From JACCQS01 sp050999295 (GTDB taxonomy: Bacteria; Actinomycetota; Actinomycetes; Mycobacteriales; Geodermatophilaceae), in contig JBPCPI010000060.1 in assembly GCA_050999295.1 (NCBI GenBank), positions 1 to 25,145 of the forward strand: DNA of 25,145 nt, given 5' to 3'. The notes beneath the pieces are model-generated. The model searched no databases and was not told the DNA's origin. It saw only the letters and a program-made list of their open reading frames with translations. Positions within the stretch are counted from its first letter, which is position 1. Each line of letters begins with the position of its first letter. The position numbers and the translations under genes are program-made. Positions 7,775 through 16,157 of the stretch are shown one piece after another.

Positions 7775-9202
7775 TCAGGTCACCACATGCGTGTAGGTGT
7801 ACGTGCTGGCCAGGTGCGTCGCATCACCAGAGTAGGTGACCTTGACGATGTGATTGCCTCGCCTCAGCGTGCCGGGCGAAAGTATCGACGACGCGTTTCC
7901 GGCCGCATTCAGGTTCGCGGGTGCTCCGGCGTTCTTCCCGTCGATCTGGAACTGAACGGTCCCGGTGGGTGTCGCTCCGGTCCCGGCGGAGTTCGCCACG
8001 GTGGCTAGCACCCGGAATCTGGTCCCGAACGTCGTGGGGCTGGCCGGCGAGGAGGTCGCACTGGTCGTCGTCTCGAGTTGCCCCGGCGGCGGTGCGGTGC
8101 CGTTGACGACCTGGGTGAACGAGCCGCTGCTGGACGCGAAGTTCGAGTCCCCCGAGTAGACGGCCTGAATACTGTTCTGGCCCACGGGCAACGCTCCAGT
8201 CGGGCCGGACGTCACCTCTCCGGACGGTTCCACCGGAACCGGAGCCAGCGACGGGCGACTGTTGACGAAGAACTGCACGGTCCCGGTCGGCGTGCCGCCC
8301 CCGGACGCTGGGCGCACAGTCGCGGTGAAACGAATTACCTGCCCATCCTCGGACGGATTGGCCGTCGACCCAGCGACGGTCGTGCTTTCCAGACCCTGGC
8401 TGGGGGCGATCAACCCGTCGGCTCGGATCAGATCGTTGAGGCGCGATGCGGTGACCTGCTTGCCCGCAGTGCTCAGGTGCGGGTCGTTCGCGTTGCCTGG
8501 CGGCTCCGTACGACGTAGCGACGCCGGCGGAACATCCACCCTGATGTTCTCCTGGTCGGTAGCCGTCCCCGGCCAAAGTCCTGCGACCTGGAGTCCATCG
8601 GTCACCAGGTAGCGGCGCACCTCGGCATAGGCGGTGCCGAAGGCCGCGAGCATTTGCTCGTTCACGGCGGTGCCAGAACGGACGTCGTCGTAGGGCAGCG
8701 TGTTGATCAGCACGTGGTAGCCGTCCGAACCCTGCGGCGCGTCCGGACCGTTCTGCAAGCCGATCGGCATGAACCGACCAGCAGGAACACGGGTCTTCGC
8801 GCCAGTGCCATCGGGGTCGAAACTACGCATCCTGGTCAACGTCGGGACGATCGAGTCGACGTCCTCGGGAGTGCCGACGTGTTCCGGGTTGTTGTTGACA
8901 TGCCCGCACCAGCACAGATGCCCGGTCGTATTGATTTGCGCCTGGGTCGCCGACCTCATCCACGATCTGAACCGAGCCTCGGTCTGCTGGACATCCTCGG
9001 AGCCCACGCCCCTGCCCTCGACCGGCACCCCGAGCAGGGGGGCGAGGTAGGCCGGCCAGGCCAGCGACATGGAGTCGCCCCAGACGATGACCTTGGTCAC
9101 GTATCCGGGGGCCGCGTTCGCCGTTGAGGCGGGCACGGCCAGTGCCACGGATACCGTTGACAGAGCCAGCGCAGAGATGACGAACCGGCGTAGCCGTGAC
9201 AT
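7775..9202 (-). CDS. Secreted SGNH/GDSL hydrolase with two C-terminal Ig-like domains
   Basis: A 475-residue exported protein. A signal peptide (residues 1 to about 31, ending ANA-AP) is followed by an SGNH hydrolase domain: GDSM with Ser44 (block I), GHVNNN (100-105, block III) and NDPHLS with His242 (block V). Two bacterial Ig-like domains of the Big_3/Big_5 type follow at about 270-367 and 375-474, each with the PTGTVQF and YSGD signatures. Such enzymes usually remove acetyl or other ester groups from glycans; Ig-like domains often place the enzyme on the wall or on polymer. GGGGGAT before the ATG (9202) is a good ribosome site. It lies 102 nt downstream of the GT4 gene in the same direction, so it could be read with the sulfotransferase operon or from its own promoter. 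A substrate-modifying role on the polysaccharide is inference. Confidence 0.85.
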   Translation of the reverse strand: MSRLRRFVISALALSTVSVALAVPASTANAAPGYVTKVIVWGDSMSLAWPAYLAPLLGVPVEGRGVGSEDVQQTEARFRSWMRSATQAQINTTGHLCWCGHVNNNPEHVGTPEDVDSIVPTLTRMRSFDPDGTGAKTRVPAGRFMPIGLQNGPDAPQGSDGYHVLINTLPYDDVRSGTAVNEQMLAAFGTAYAEVRRYLVTDGLQVAGLWPGTATDQENIRVDVPPASLRRTEPPGNANDPHLSTAGKQVTASRLNDLIRADGLIAPSQGLESTTVAGSTANPSEDGQVIRFTATVRPASGGGTPTGTVQFFVNSRPSLAPVPVEPSGEVTSGPTGALPVGQNSIQAVYSGDSNFASSSGSFTQVVNGTAPPPGQLETTTSATSSPASPTTFGTRFRVLATVANSAGTGATPTGTVQFQIDGKNAGAPANLNAAGNASSILSPGTLRRGNHIVKVTYSGDATHLASTYTYTHVVT

Positions 9203-9304
9203 AGGGGATCCCCCGTGTAGGAGCGGATTTACAGGTGAAGCCTAGGGCAGGACGCTCCCGATCGCTAGTTGCCGAGACGGCCGGAGCCGATTCATGGCCT
9301 CTCG

Positions 9305-10486
9305 TTACCTGCCTGAGCGGGCTTCGATGACCTCGGCGTAGATCGACTCCAGTCGCCGTACGTCCTCGGTGGGCGTGTACCGGGTCAGGTAGGACGCCCG
9401 GGCACGATCTCGACGAGCCGACCAACCCTCCCGATCGGCCACAACGTCGTTCAGTACGGCAGCTAGCGAGGCCGACTTCCCCACCTCGAAGGCGATTCCG
9501 GCGCCATCGGCGACGACGTCCTCGCAAATGTTCTCCAGGTTCGAGACAACCAGCGGGGTCCCGAAGGACAGGCTGCGCAGGATGACCAGCGGGAGTCCCT
9601 CGTACCAAAGCGATGGCACGATCATGGCGCGGGCTCCGCCCATCATCTCCCCGACGTCGGCCTCACTCACCCAGCCCAGGTACTCGATCGAGGGATCGGA
9701 CGCGGCCTGCTGCTCCACCAGATGACGCAGCGGCCCATCTCCGGCGATCTTGAGGGTCAGCCCCGGTGCGACATCCGGCCAGGCAGCAAGCAGCGTCTCG
9801 ATGCCTTTCACGTCAATCAGCCGGCCGGCGAAGGCGGCGTACGGGTGGGCCGTGTCCGGACCGGGCGGGGTCCCCGGATCGGCCACCGAGTTGGGCTTGA
9901 CGGTGATCTTCGACTCGGGGATGCCGTCGCGGATGAGCAGCCGTTTGCCGAATCCGGTGAGCGAAAGGAACCGGTCGATCTTGTGCTGCAGGGTGCCTAG
10001 GCGGCGATGAACGAGCAGGCTGGTTGTCAAGGCGGCGCTGGCGCCGACACTGTCGTGATAGCAGCGGTGCCGGATGCCCGGCAGTTTCACCGTCTTGCCG
10101 ACGCAGTCCTCACAGACGTGCCCGTCCCGGAAGCAGGTCGCGGCGATGCACGAGTAGCGGTAGCTGTGCAAGGTATTCACCGTCGGCACGCCCATGCCGA
10201 CCGCGGTACGGAAGACCGCCGGCGACATCAGGGGGAACGGCGTGTGCACGTGGACGACGTCCGGCCGGAACTCGCTGATCCTGGCGGCGACGTCCCGGCA
10301 TGCCTCGGCGTTCCAGATGGCTTTGAGGCCCGCCCGGACGGCAGACAGACCCATCTCCGCTGCGGCGGGCAGGGTGTACTGGGTGACCGAATGTCCTGCG
10401 GCGGTGAGCAATTCGGCCTCGTGGGCGAGCACTTCCATCGCCCCACCCTTGCTCTGGTGATGGTTGTGCAGTTGCAGGATGCGCAT
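9305..10486 (-). CDS. Glycosyltransferase family 4 with altered EX7E motif
   Basis: A 393-residue GT-B enzyme predicted to add a sugar to a growing lipid-linked repeat unit at the inner membrane. The N-terminal acceptor domain has the QSKGGAM loop and the HVHTPFPL motif (79-86). A cysteine cluster (C113, C118, C125, C128, C142) is typical of one GT4 subgroup. The C-terminal donor domain has AFAGRLIDVKG (218-228), IAGDGP (247-252) and SLWYEGLPLVILRS. In that last motif Glu296 is present but the second Glu of EX7E is Arg304 (codon CGC at 9575-9577), which is unusual. The TAG stop of the preceding sulfotransferase gene is part of a weak TAGGAA ribosome site, 9 nt before this ATG. Last gene of the five-gene leftward run. 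Confidence 0.9.
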   Translation of the reverse strand: MRILQLHNHHQSKGGAMEVLAHEAELLTAAGHSVTQYTLPAAAEMGLSAVRAGLKAIWNAEACRDVAARISEFRPDVVHVHTPFPLMSPAVFRTAVGMGVPTVNTLHSYRYSCIAATCFRDGHVCEDCVGKTVKLPGIRHRCYHDSVGASAALTTSLLVHRRLGTLQHKIDRFLSLTGFGKRLLIRDGIPESKITVKPNSVADPGTPPGPDTAHPYAAFAGRLIDVKGIETLLAAWPDVAPGLTLKIAGDGPLRHLVEQQAASDPSIEYLGWVSEADVGEMMGGARAMIVPSLWYEGLPLVILRSLSFGTPLVVSNLENICEDVVADGAGIAFEVGKSASLAAVLNDVVADREGWSARRDRARASYLTRYTPTEDVRRLESIYAEVIEARSGR

Positions 10487-10495
10487 TGGCTGTTC

Positions 10496-11404
10496 CTACG
10501 CCGTGACCCAGTCGGGCGCGGGTCCGTCGATGATCTTGGCGAGTTCGGCCAGGTCGTCGACGAAGCTCGGTGCCAGTTCGGCTCGGACCTGATCGGAGAC
10601 CTCGGACGGTCGCAGTCCACTGCGCCGGATCCGTTCACGGAACCGAAAGGTGGTGAGCGACTTCACCGAGCTACGTACGAACTCGTTGCGGGTTGCCGAC
10701 TGGATTGTCCGTTGCAGGACGGCCAGCCGCGGCGTACCGGAGACGTTCACGCGCGGCACGTCCAGGTTCTGGTCGATGTCTTCGGGCAGACCCAGAAACT
10801 GCTGGACGCTGCGTATCGTGGCCTGGTAGTCGGTCTGCAGGTCATCGTAGAACCAGACCCCCACCCGATCGGGTCCCACGGCTTCCCGCAGCACGTTGAG
10901 GCCATGGGTGTACTGGCCCATCGCGGTGTAGTGCCACAGGTGATGCCAGTTCTGCTGGCGGCGGTGCGGCTCCTGCGCCAACGCCGCCCGGAAGTCCTCG
11001 CAGGGTTCGAAGCCCCGCGCGCGCAGATAGAGGTAGCTGGAATACCCACGATCCACCGGCTCGCGCAGGATCAGCACGAGGCGCATGTCCGGATTCACCC
11101 GGCGGATCTCCGGCGCGGCCTGGTCGGCGTAGTAGAGCGTGGACACCGATCCGTCACCGAGGGCGAGGTAGTCGTGCTGGTCGGGATAGAGCCCCAGATA
11201 GGCGTCGTGGTCGGTGACGGCGACCCGGTTGATGGTCGCGGCATCCCCGGGTCCCCGAAAGTCAGCACCGATCGAGTGCAAAGCAAAGTAGTGCGGCTCC
11301 TTGGGGGAGGTGATGAACACGCGCGAGTGCGTCCGCAGACCCTCGACCAAGCCGGTAGTACCCGATCGGGCGGCACCGGCGACCAGGAAAGTAGGGACCG
11401 TCAT
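10496..11404 (-). CDS. PAPS-dependent sulfotransferase (copy 1)
   Basis: A 302-residue cytosolic sulfotransferase predicted to move sulfate from PAPS to a carbohydrate hydroxyl. The 5'-phosphosulfate loop is at the N-terminus (FLVAGAARSGTTGLVEGL, 6-23). The 3'-phosphate site is LILREPVDRGYSSYL (111-125) with Arg114 and the serines at 122-123, and a KEPHYF motif (35-40) is shared with the other two copies. The ATG at 11404 overlaps the stop of the upstream GT4 gene by ATGA, so translation is coupled; a longer reading to 11518 would lie inside that gene. Its closest look-alikes by pattern are heparan-sulfate-type and Stf0-like bacterial sulfotransferases. The acceptor cannot be named; a sugar of the exopolysaccharide is inferred from neighbours. 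Confidence 0.9.
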   Translation of the reverse strand: MTVPTFLVAGAARSGTTGLVEGLRTHSRVFITSPKEPHYFALHSIGADFRGPGDAATINRVAVTDHDAYLGLYPDQHDYLALGDGSVSTLYYADQAAPEIRRVNPDMRLVLILREPVDRGYSSYLYLRARGFEPCEDFRAALAQEPHRRQQNWHHLWHYTAMGQYTHGLNVLREAVGPDRVGVWFYDDLQTDYQATIRSVQQFLGLPEDIDQNLDVPRVNVSGTPRLAVLQRTIQSATRNEFVRSSVKSLTTFRFRERIRRSGLRPSEVSDQVRAELAPSFVDDLAELAKIIDGPAPDWVTA

Positions 11405-12525
11405 GTACGCGCCGCGGTTTCCTTCATGGCTTGGCGATAAGCCTCGTCCAGGCGGTCGACGACGGCCTCGCGGGTGAACAGCTCGACCGCCCGCTTCCGT
11501 GCGGCCTGCCCCCGACATTGACCTAGCTCACGGTCGGACAGCAGCCGTCGGCACTGCGCCAAGAGCTCGGACATGTCGCCGAGCGGGACGACCGCCCCGC
11601 CGGCGGATTGGGAACCGCGGATCAGGATCTCTTCCACGCCGTTGACCCGGGTGGCTACGGCTGGGCGGGCGCATGCCATCGCCTCCGGCACGGCCAACGA
11701 CACCGTGTCGTAGCGGGAGGGAAGCACGAGCGCGTCACACGCCCAGATCCATGGACGAACATCATCCTGTGGGCCGATCGCTTTGATGGTCGTCCCCCAT
11801 TGCGTGGGAGCCAGCCGACGCAGGTACGCGCCGTCCTTGACCCCGACGAAGACCAGTTCGGTGTCCGGGATCGGAGCTTGCTCCCAGGCCCGCACCAGCT
11901 GATCCTGACCCTTCTGCCTGGCCAACCGCCCCAGACACAGGAGCATCGACGGCATGCCCACCCCGAGATCGCGTCGGTAACGCTGCCGAGCTGCCTCGTC
12001 GACTGGTGTGAAGTGGTCGGTGTTGATAGCGACTCCGAGGACGACAGCGGGGTTGTGGATGCCGACCTGTCGTCCCTCCTCGAGCTCATCCGAGCAATTG
12101 GCCACCAGGACGCTGGTACGACGGCTGCCCAGGCGCTCCCAGGCTCGCAGCACGTTGGCCACCGGGGGACTGCCAAAGACATCAAAGGACCAGGCGTGCG
12201 GCTGGTAGACCACCGGGACATCGGCGGCGCCGGGAAGCAACGGTAGCCGGCCGAAGAACCCAGCGAGAAAGGAATGCAGATGGATGACGTCGGGCTGGAC
12301 CTCGCGGATCGTGTGGCGCAGTTCCAACATCGCGCGGAGGTAGGAGCTCGGACGACCTCGCCGTAGCGACCAGTCATGATGGTGCACCCCGGCCAGCCGG
12401 CGCATCTTGCGCGCCCCAAGGATGTGCACGTCGTAATCTCGGGCTCTCTGCTCGCGAGCGAACTCATTGAGCACGCTGAAGATCCCCAGTTCCGGCGCTT
12501 CGGAGACGTGCAGAACGCGCTGCAT
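11401..12525 (-). CDS. Glycosyltransferase family 4
   Basis: A 374-residue GT-B enzyme. Visible are the N-terminal VLHVSEAPELG, DVIHLHSFLAGFFGR (79-93), the hinge, then LCLGRLARQKGQD (196-208), VFVGVKDG (225-232) and a donor motif SRYDTVSLAVPEAM in which Asp273 replaces the first Glu and Glu281 is the second acid of EX7E. The ATG at 12525 starts the conserved beta strand with 34 nt to the upstream stop and an AGGAG about 12 nt ahead; a GTG at 12576 would overlap the upstream gene by 17 nt and add a non-conserved tail. It sits between two sulfotransferase genes and overlaps the next by four bases. It probably builds the oligosaccharide unit the sulfotransferases act on; sugar and linkage unknown. 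Confidence 0.9.
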   Translation of the reverse strand: MQRVLHVSEAPELGIFSVLNEFAREQRARDYDVHILGARKMRRLAGVHHHDWSLRRGRPSSYLRAMLELRHTIREVQPDVIHLHSFLAGFFGRLPLLPGAADVPVVYQPHAWSFDVFGSPPVANVLRAWERLGSRRTSVLVANCSDELEEGRQVGIHNPAVVLGVAINTDHFTPVDEAARQRYRRDLGVGMPSMLLCLGRLARQKGQDQLVRAWEQAPIPDTELVFVGVKDGAYLRRLAPTQWGTTIKAIGPQDDVRPWIWACDALVLPSRYDTVSLAVPEAMACARPAVATRVNGVEEILIRGSQSAGGAVVPLGDMSELLAQCRRLLSDRELGQCRGQAARKRAVELFTREAVVDRLDEAYRQAMKETAART

Positions 12526-12559
12526 TCGAGGATGGGCTCCTACCTGTACTGGACGGCGG

Positions 12560-13480
12560 CTAACGGCTGGAAACACTAACCCAGTGCGAGAGGTCGCCTC
12601 CGATCAGTTCACCCAGCAGCTGGGTGTCCTCGGCCAGGAACTCTGCGACCTCGGCGCGGACCGCCGAGTCGATCGCTGGGCGCTGCTCGGCTCGCCACAT
12701 CCTCGCCTTCAGCTGCGCCGCCACGGGGTTACCCGTCGTGCGTGACCACTGCCGCAGCCAGCGCATGGGCGGGGCCAGCAGCCGCGGCGGGCGATGGGTC
12801 AGCCGTCGCAGCAGCTCCGAGCGGTAGGTCTTGTCACTGGCGTTTCGTACGTCGAAGGACGGGCTGGGCTGGTCGGGCAACCCTAGAAAGGCGGTCAGGC
12901 GGCGCCAGGTGCTTACCGGATCGATGGCCAGGTCCTCGAAGAGCACGAAGTGCACGCTGGGGCGCGGGACGAGGTCGAGCAATCGCTCGACCGCTGCACC
13001 GAGGCGGCCCACCATCGGGTAGTCCACCAACTTGGGATCCAGCGGTGTGGTCTTCGGACCGACACCGCGGACGCTGCGCCGCCAGGCGGTGGCGAAATCC
13101 GTTTCGTCCTCATTCAGGGTCACCAACTCGGTCCGGTGGTAGGACACGAGCAAATCCACCGGTCTGCGCAGGGCGACGATGAACCGTGCCTCTTCGACCT
13201 CGGCGAGGATGTCCGGTACGGCGCGCTGGGAGTAGAGATAGTTGGTCGAGCCCTCGGCCCGATGGCCGGCCCGCACCGCCTGCGCGGAACTGAACAGGTC
13301 TGCATAGCTTGCGCGGGTGTCGAAACCGTAGTGGGCCCGCAGCCGCGGATAATCCGAGGCCCAGTAGTAGGGCTCCTTGGGGACGCTGAAGTAGATCTTC
13401 GGATGGCCGGCTAGCCACGAAGCCAGCGACGTGGTGCCGGACTTAGGGGCGCCGATCAGGTAGATGCTGGGAAGGCTCAA
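12560..13480 (-). CDS. PAPS-dependent sulfotransferase (copy 2)
   Basis: A 306-residue sulfotransferase. The PAPS 5' loop is YLIGAPKSGTTSLASWL (7-23) with the catalytic-type Lys13; the KEPYYW motif follows at 35-40, and the 3'-phosphate site is VALRRPVDLLVSYHR (102-116) with Ser113. Of the three copies, only this one has Lys rather than Arg before SGTT. The start is an uncommon TTG at 13480, chosen because the conserved P-loop begins only six codons later and no ATG or GTG fits; it lies 10 nt after the stop of the upstream sulfotransferase. The three copies differ strongly outside the PAPS sites, so they likely act on different positions or sugars rather than being recent duplicates. Confidence 0.88.
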   Translation of the reverse strand: MSLPSIYLIGAPKSGTTSLASWLAGHPKIYFSVPKEPYYWASDYPRLRAHYGFDTRASYADLFSSAQAVRAGHRAEGSTNYLYSQRAVPDILAEVEEARFIVALRRPVDLLVSYHRTELVTLNEDETDFATAWRRSVRGVGPKTTPLDPKLVDYPMVGRLGAAVERLLDLVPRPSVHFVLFEDLAIDPVSTWRRLTAFLGLPDQPSPSFDVRNASDKTYRSELLRRLTHRPPRLLAPPMRWLRQWSRTTGNPVAAQLKARMWRAEQRPAIDSAVRAEVAEFLAEDTQLLGELIGGDLSHWVSVSSR

Positions 13481-13490
13481 GGTCGGCTGC

Positions 13491-14411
13491 CTACTGCCCC
13501 GTCGTCGAAGGCCGCCGGGCCTGCCAGTACGGCGACCACCTCAGCCCGATCCGATCGTCTTGCTCGGCCAGCGCTGCGGTCACCGCCGCCCAGCTGCGCT
13601 GCTCCAGATCATGCAGCTCGCTGAGTTGTTCTGGGGAGCAACTGGCGAGCGCGTCCTCGACACTGGGCAACGATGTCGGCCGGGTGACCAACGAGCGCAG
13701 CTTGCGCAGCCGATTGGCCCCGAGGCGCTCGCGTACGGCCGGGTAGAAGCGGCTGCGTCGAAGCTTGCGGCTAGCCACCCGGAACGCCTCGTGCTTGAAG
13801 CTGACGACGTTGTTCCGATGCGCCTGGGCCTGCTGCTCCTGCATCGGCGGCGGGACCAACTTCAGACGGGCGCACACCTGGGCGGCTATCCCGCCCTTGG
13901 TGACCGCGGCGAAGGGAACCACGAGCACCTGATCGAGGGGAAACCGCTCGTGGAGGGCATCCAGCCAGTGGCGATAGTCGCCTGCTCCGGCATAGAGCTG
14001 GTTCTCCCGGATAGCCGTCGCGAAGTCCGGCGCAGTCTCCTGCTTGAAGTAGTGCCGGTTGTGCAGGTAATGCGAGACCGCCCGGGGGATCGGGTCCCGT
14101 ACGACATAGACGACCTGCGCGCCGGGGGCATGGGTCGCAAGCCGGTCCAGGGCATCCGGAAAGTGCGGGAACGTGTACGAGACGCTGGCATCCATCCGGA
14201 TCAGATCGTCGCTGCGCCGCTGGAACAGTCCGTCGTACCACTCGATGCCGCGCTCGTAGTTACGGCTGAAGAAATTCGGCTCCTTGACCGAACCGGCATC
14301 GATGTTCGGATGGGAACTGAGTTGCGCTGCCAGGAACGAGGTACCGCTACGGGCTGCGCCAGCGATCACCAGGTCGAGTGCGCCGGTCCGCGGAACGACC
14401 GGGTGCGGCAT
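13491..14411 (-). CDS. PAPS-dependent sulfotransferase (copy 3)
   Basis: A 306-residue sulfotransferase, first gene of the five-gene leftward run. PAPS 5' loop: LVIAGAARSGTSFLAAQL (14-31). A KEPNFF motif (43-48) follows. 3'-phosphate site: VVRDPIPRAVSHYLHNR (103-119) with Arg105 and Ser113. A PxPRAVSHYxHN pattern like this is common in heparan N-/O-sulfotransferase-like bacterial enzymes. The C-terminal 80 residues are basic and helical. The ATG at 14411 follows a weak ACGGGAT ribosome site. The 210 bp upstream are shared with the divergent Wzz/BY-kinase gene and hold several inverted repeats, so the two sides of the locus may be controlled together. Confidence 0.9.
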   Translation of the reverse strand: MPHPVVPRTGALDLVIAGAARSGTSFLAAQLSSHPNIDAGSVKEPNFFSRNYERGIEWYDGLFQRRSDDLIRMDASVSYTFPHFPDALDRLATHAPGAQVVYVVRDPIPRAVSHYLHNRHYFKQETAPDFATAIRENQLYAGAGDYRHWLDALHERFPLDQVLVVPFAAVTKGGIAAQVCARLKLVPPPMQEQQAQAHRNNVVSFKHEAFRVASRKLRRSRFYPAVRERLGANRLRKLRSLVTRPTSLPSVEDALASCSPEQLSELHDLEQRSWAAVTAALAEQDDRIGLRWSPYWQARRPSTTGQ

Positions 14412-14621
14412 GGGTTATCCCGTCGCAGGCGGGGCGTTCGTGACCATGCGCGCGAACGCTACCAGTGGGCATCGATGCCGGCCGAGCGCCGTTATCGCTG
14501 GTCACTGAGCGTGCGTTAGCCTGGTGACCTTCAGCAACCGTACGCGGTTGGTAGAGTTTCCGCGGTTGCCCAGGCATGTCATCTGGGGTGCTGGCGGTGC
14601 CAAGAGGGAGCAGGGGCATTC
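14412..14621. promoter_or_regulatory. Divergent promoter region with inverted repeats
   Basis: This 210-bp region separates the leftward sulfotransferase/glycosyltransferase run from the rightward Wzz/BY-kinase gene and must hold promoters for both. Visible elements: a GCGTTCG/CGAACGC stem (14434-14440 with 14453-14459, 12-nt loop), a GGTCAC/GTGACC pair (14500-14505 with 14524-14529), and CAACCG/CGGTTG (14535-14540 with 14545-14550). TAGAGT at 14552-14557 is a possible rightward -10. GAGGGAG about 10 nt before the GTG at 14622 is the ribosome site of the kinase gene. Exact promoter positions are uncertain. Confidence 0.4.
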
Positions 14622-16148
14622 GTGGAACTGAGTCAGTATCTCCAGGCCATGCGCTCGCATTGGCGACTCATCCTCGCCATGACCCTGGTCGGGATAGCGG
14701 CGGCCGGAGCGGTAACCCTCCTCATTCCGCCGTCGTATGCGTCCACGTCGAAGTTGTTCGTGTCGACGTCGGGTACCGAGACCAACAGCGCGCAGGCCAA
14801 CATCGTCGCCCAGGATCGCGTCCCGTCCTACGCCCAGCTGCTGGGCACTGAACAGTTCGCCAAGGGCGTCATCGCCGAACTCGGTCTGACCGACATGCTG
14901 CCCTCGGATCTAGCCGCCAACGTAGAAGCCGCGGTGGCCCCCAACAGCGTCATCCTGGAGATCACGGTGACCGACAAGTCACCCGAACGCGCCCAGCTGA
15001 TCACGAACACGATGGCCACCCAGTTCGTCGAACTGGTCACCCTTCTCGAGACCCCGGAGCCTGTCCCAACCGTCGACGCCAATGGCGTGATAACGAGCAC
15101 GAACCAAGTGGCGCCGGTGAAGGTCACCGTGGCCCAAGCCGGTGGCCTGCCCTACGAGCCGGTATTCCCCGACCCGATGCTGAACCTGCCGCTCGGTGCG
15201 CTGGTCGGACTCCTGATCGGACTGATGCTGGCGCTGGTCCGTTACCTGCTGGACAACACGGTCAAGTCCAGCAAGCAGGTCGAGGAGCTCACCGGGGCGA
15301 CCACGATCGGCGGCGTGCTGTACGACCCCGAAATGGCTGCCGAGCCGCTGGTCACCGCGAGCAAGGCGCAATCGATTACCAGCGAGGCATACCGCCAGAT
15401 CCGGACCAACCTCCAGTACGTCAGCGTGGACAACCCGCCGAAGGTCATCGTCGTCACGAGTTCGGTCTCCGGCGAGGGCAAGACGACCACCGCGATCAAT
15501 CTGGCGCTCGTGCTCGCCCAGTCCGGTCAGCGGGTCGCGCTGATCGAGGCCGACCTGCGCCGGCCGCGGGTGATCCGCTACCTGCAGCTCGTTGGTGGAG
15601 CGGGGTTGACCAACATCCTGGCCGGCAAGGCCTCGCTGTCCGAGCTGCTCCAGCCGTGGGGGGACGGCAAGCTGACGGTGCTGGCCTCCGGCCCGAACCC
15701 GCCCGACCCCAGTGAGTTGCTGGGTTCTGAACAGATGGGCCATCTGCTCGGAGAGCTGCGCGAGAGCCACGACTACGTGATCATCGACGCCCCGCCACTG
15801 TTGCCGGTGACCGACGCCGCCGTACTCGCCGTGCTGGCTGATGGCGTCGTACTGGTGACCCGATGGGGCGAGACCAAGCGCGAGCAGCTCCGGGCAGCCG
15901 CCGCCACGGTGCGGGTCATCGACGTGCGCGTCCTCGGAACCGTGCTCAACATGATCCCGCCCAGGGGTGGAAACGCCTACGGCTACGGCTACGGGTACGG
16001 CTACGGGTACAGCTACGAGCCCGACCCCACCCCCCGCGAGTTGCCGAAGTCACTGGACCCGGGCCGCCGCGCCCGCGGTCGGACCACCGCCGACGTCGGC
16101 GCCCCGAAATCGGCGGCAGCCAAGAGCTCGTTCGAGTATCCGCTGTAG
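14622..16148 (+). CDS. Wzz-type chain-length regulator fused to BY-kinase (tyrosine autokinase)
   Basis: A 508-residue inner-membrane protein that controls polymer length and export. Membrane segments at about 14-36 and 189-210 frame the Wzz extracellular domain; a proline-rich PYEPVFPDP motif precedes the second. The cytoplasmic kinase has the EX2RX2R oligomer motif (EAYRQIR, 255-261), Walker A SGEGKTTT (283-290), Walker A' ALIEADLRRP (306-315) and Walker B VIIDAPP (386-392). The tail holds seven tyrosines alternating with Gly or Ser (Y453 to Y465), plus Y506: this is the autophosphorylation cluster. Fusion of both parts in one chain is typical of actinobacteria and proteobacteria, unlike the split Firmicutes pairs. 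GTG start with GAGGGAG ribosome site. It converges with the acyltransferase gene, with only 9 nt between stops. Confidence 0.95.
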   Translation: MELSQYLQAMRSHWRLILAMTLVGIAAAGAVTLLIPPSYASTSKLFVSTSGTETNSAQANIVAQDRVPSYAQLLGTEQFAKGVIAELGLTDMLPSDLAANVEAAVAPNSVILEITVTDKSPERAQLITNTMATQFVELVTLLETPEPVPTVDANGVITSTNQVAPVKVTVAQAGGLPYEPVFPDPMLNLPLGALVGLLIGLMLALVRYLLDNTVKSSKQVEELTGATTIGGVLYDPEMAAEPLVTASKAQSITSEAYRQIRTNLQYVSVDNPPKVIVVTSSVSGEGKTTTAINLALVLAQSGQRVALIEADLRRPRVIRYLQLVGGAGLTNILAGKASLSELLQPWGDGKLTVLASGPNPPDPSELLGSEQMGHLLGELRESHDYVIIDAPPLLPVTDAAVLAVLADGVVLVTRWGETKREQLRAAAATVRVIDVRVLGTVLNMIPPRGGNAYGYGYGYGYGYSYEPDPTPRELPKSLDPGRRARGRTTADVGAPKSAAAKSSFEYPL

Positions 16149-16157
16149 CGCTCCGGG

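Noticed and set aside
10007..11440. 477-residue forward frame
   Set aside because: It overlaps two well-supported leftward genes (GT4 and sulfotransferase) and has no recognisable domain or ribosome site.
13464..14519. 351-residue forward frame
   Set aside because: It lies opposite a complete sulfotransferase gene and shows no family features.
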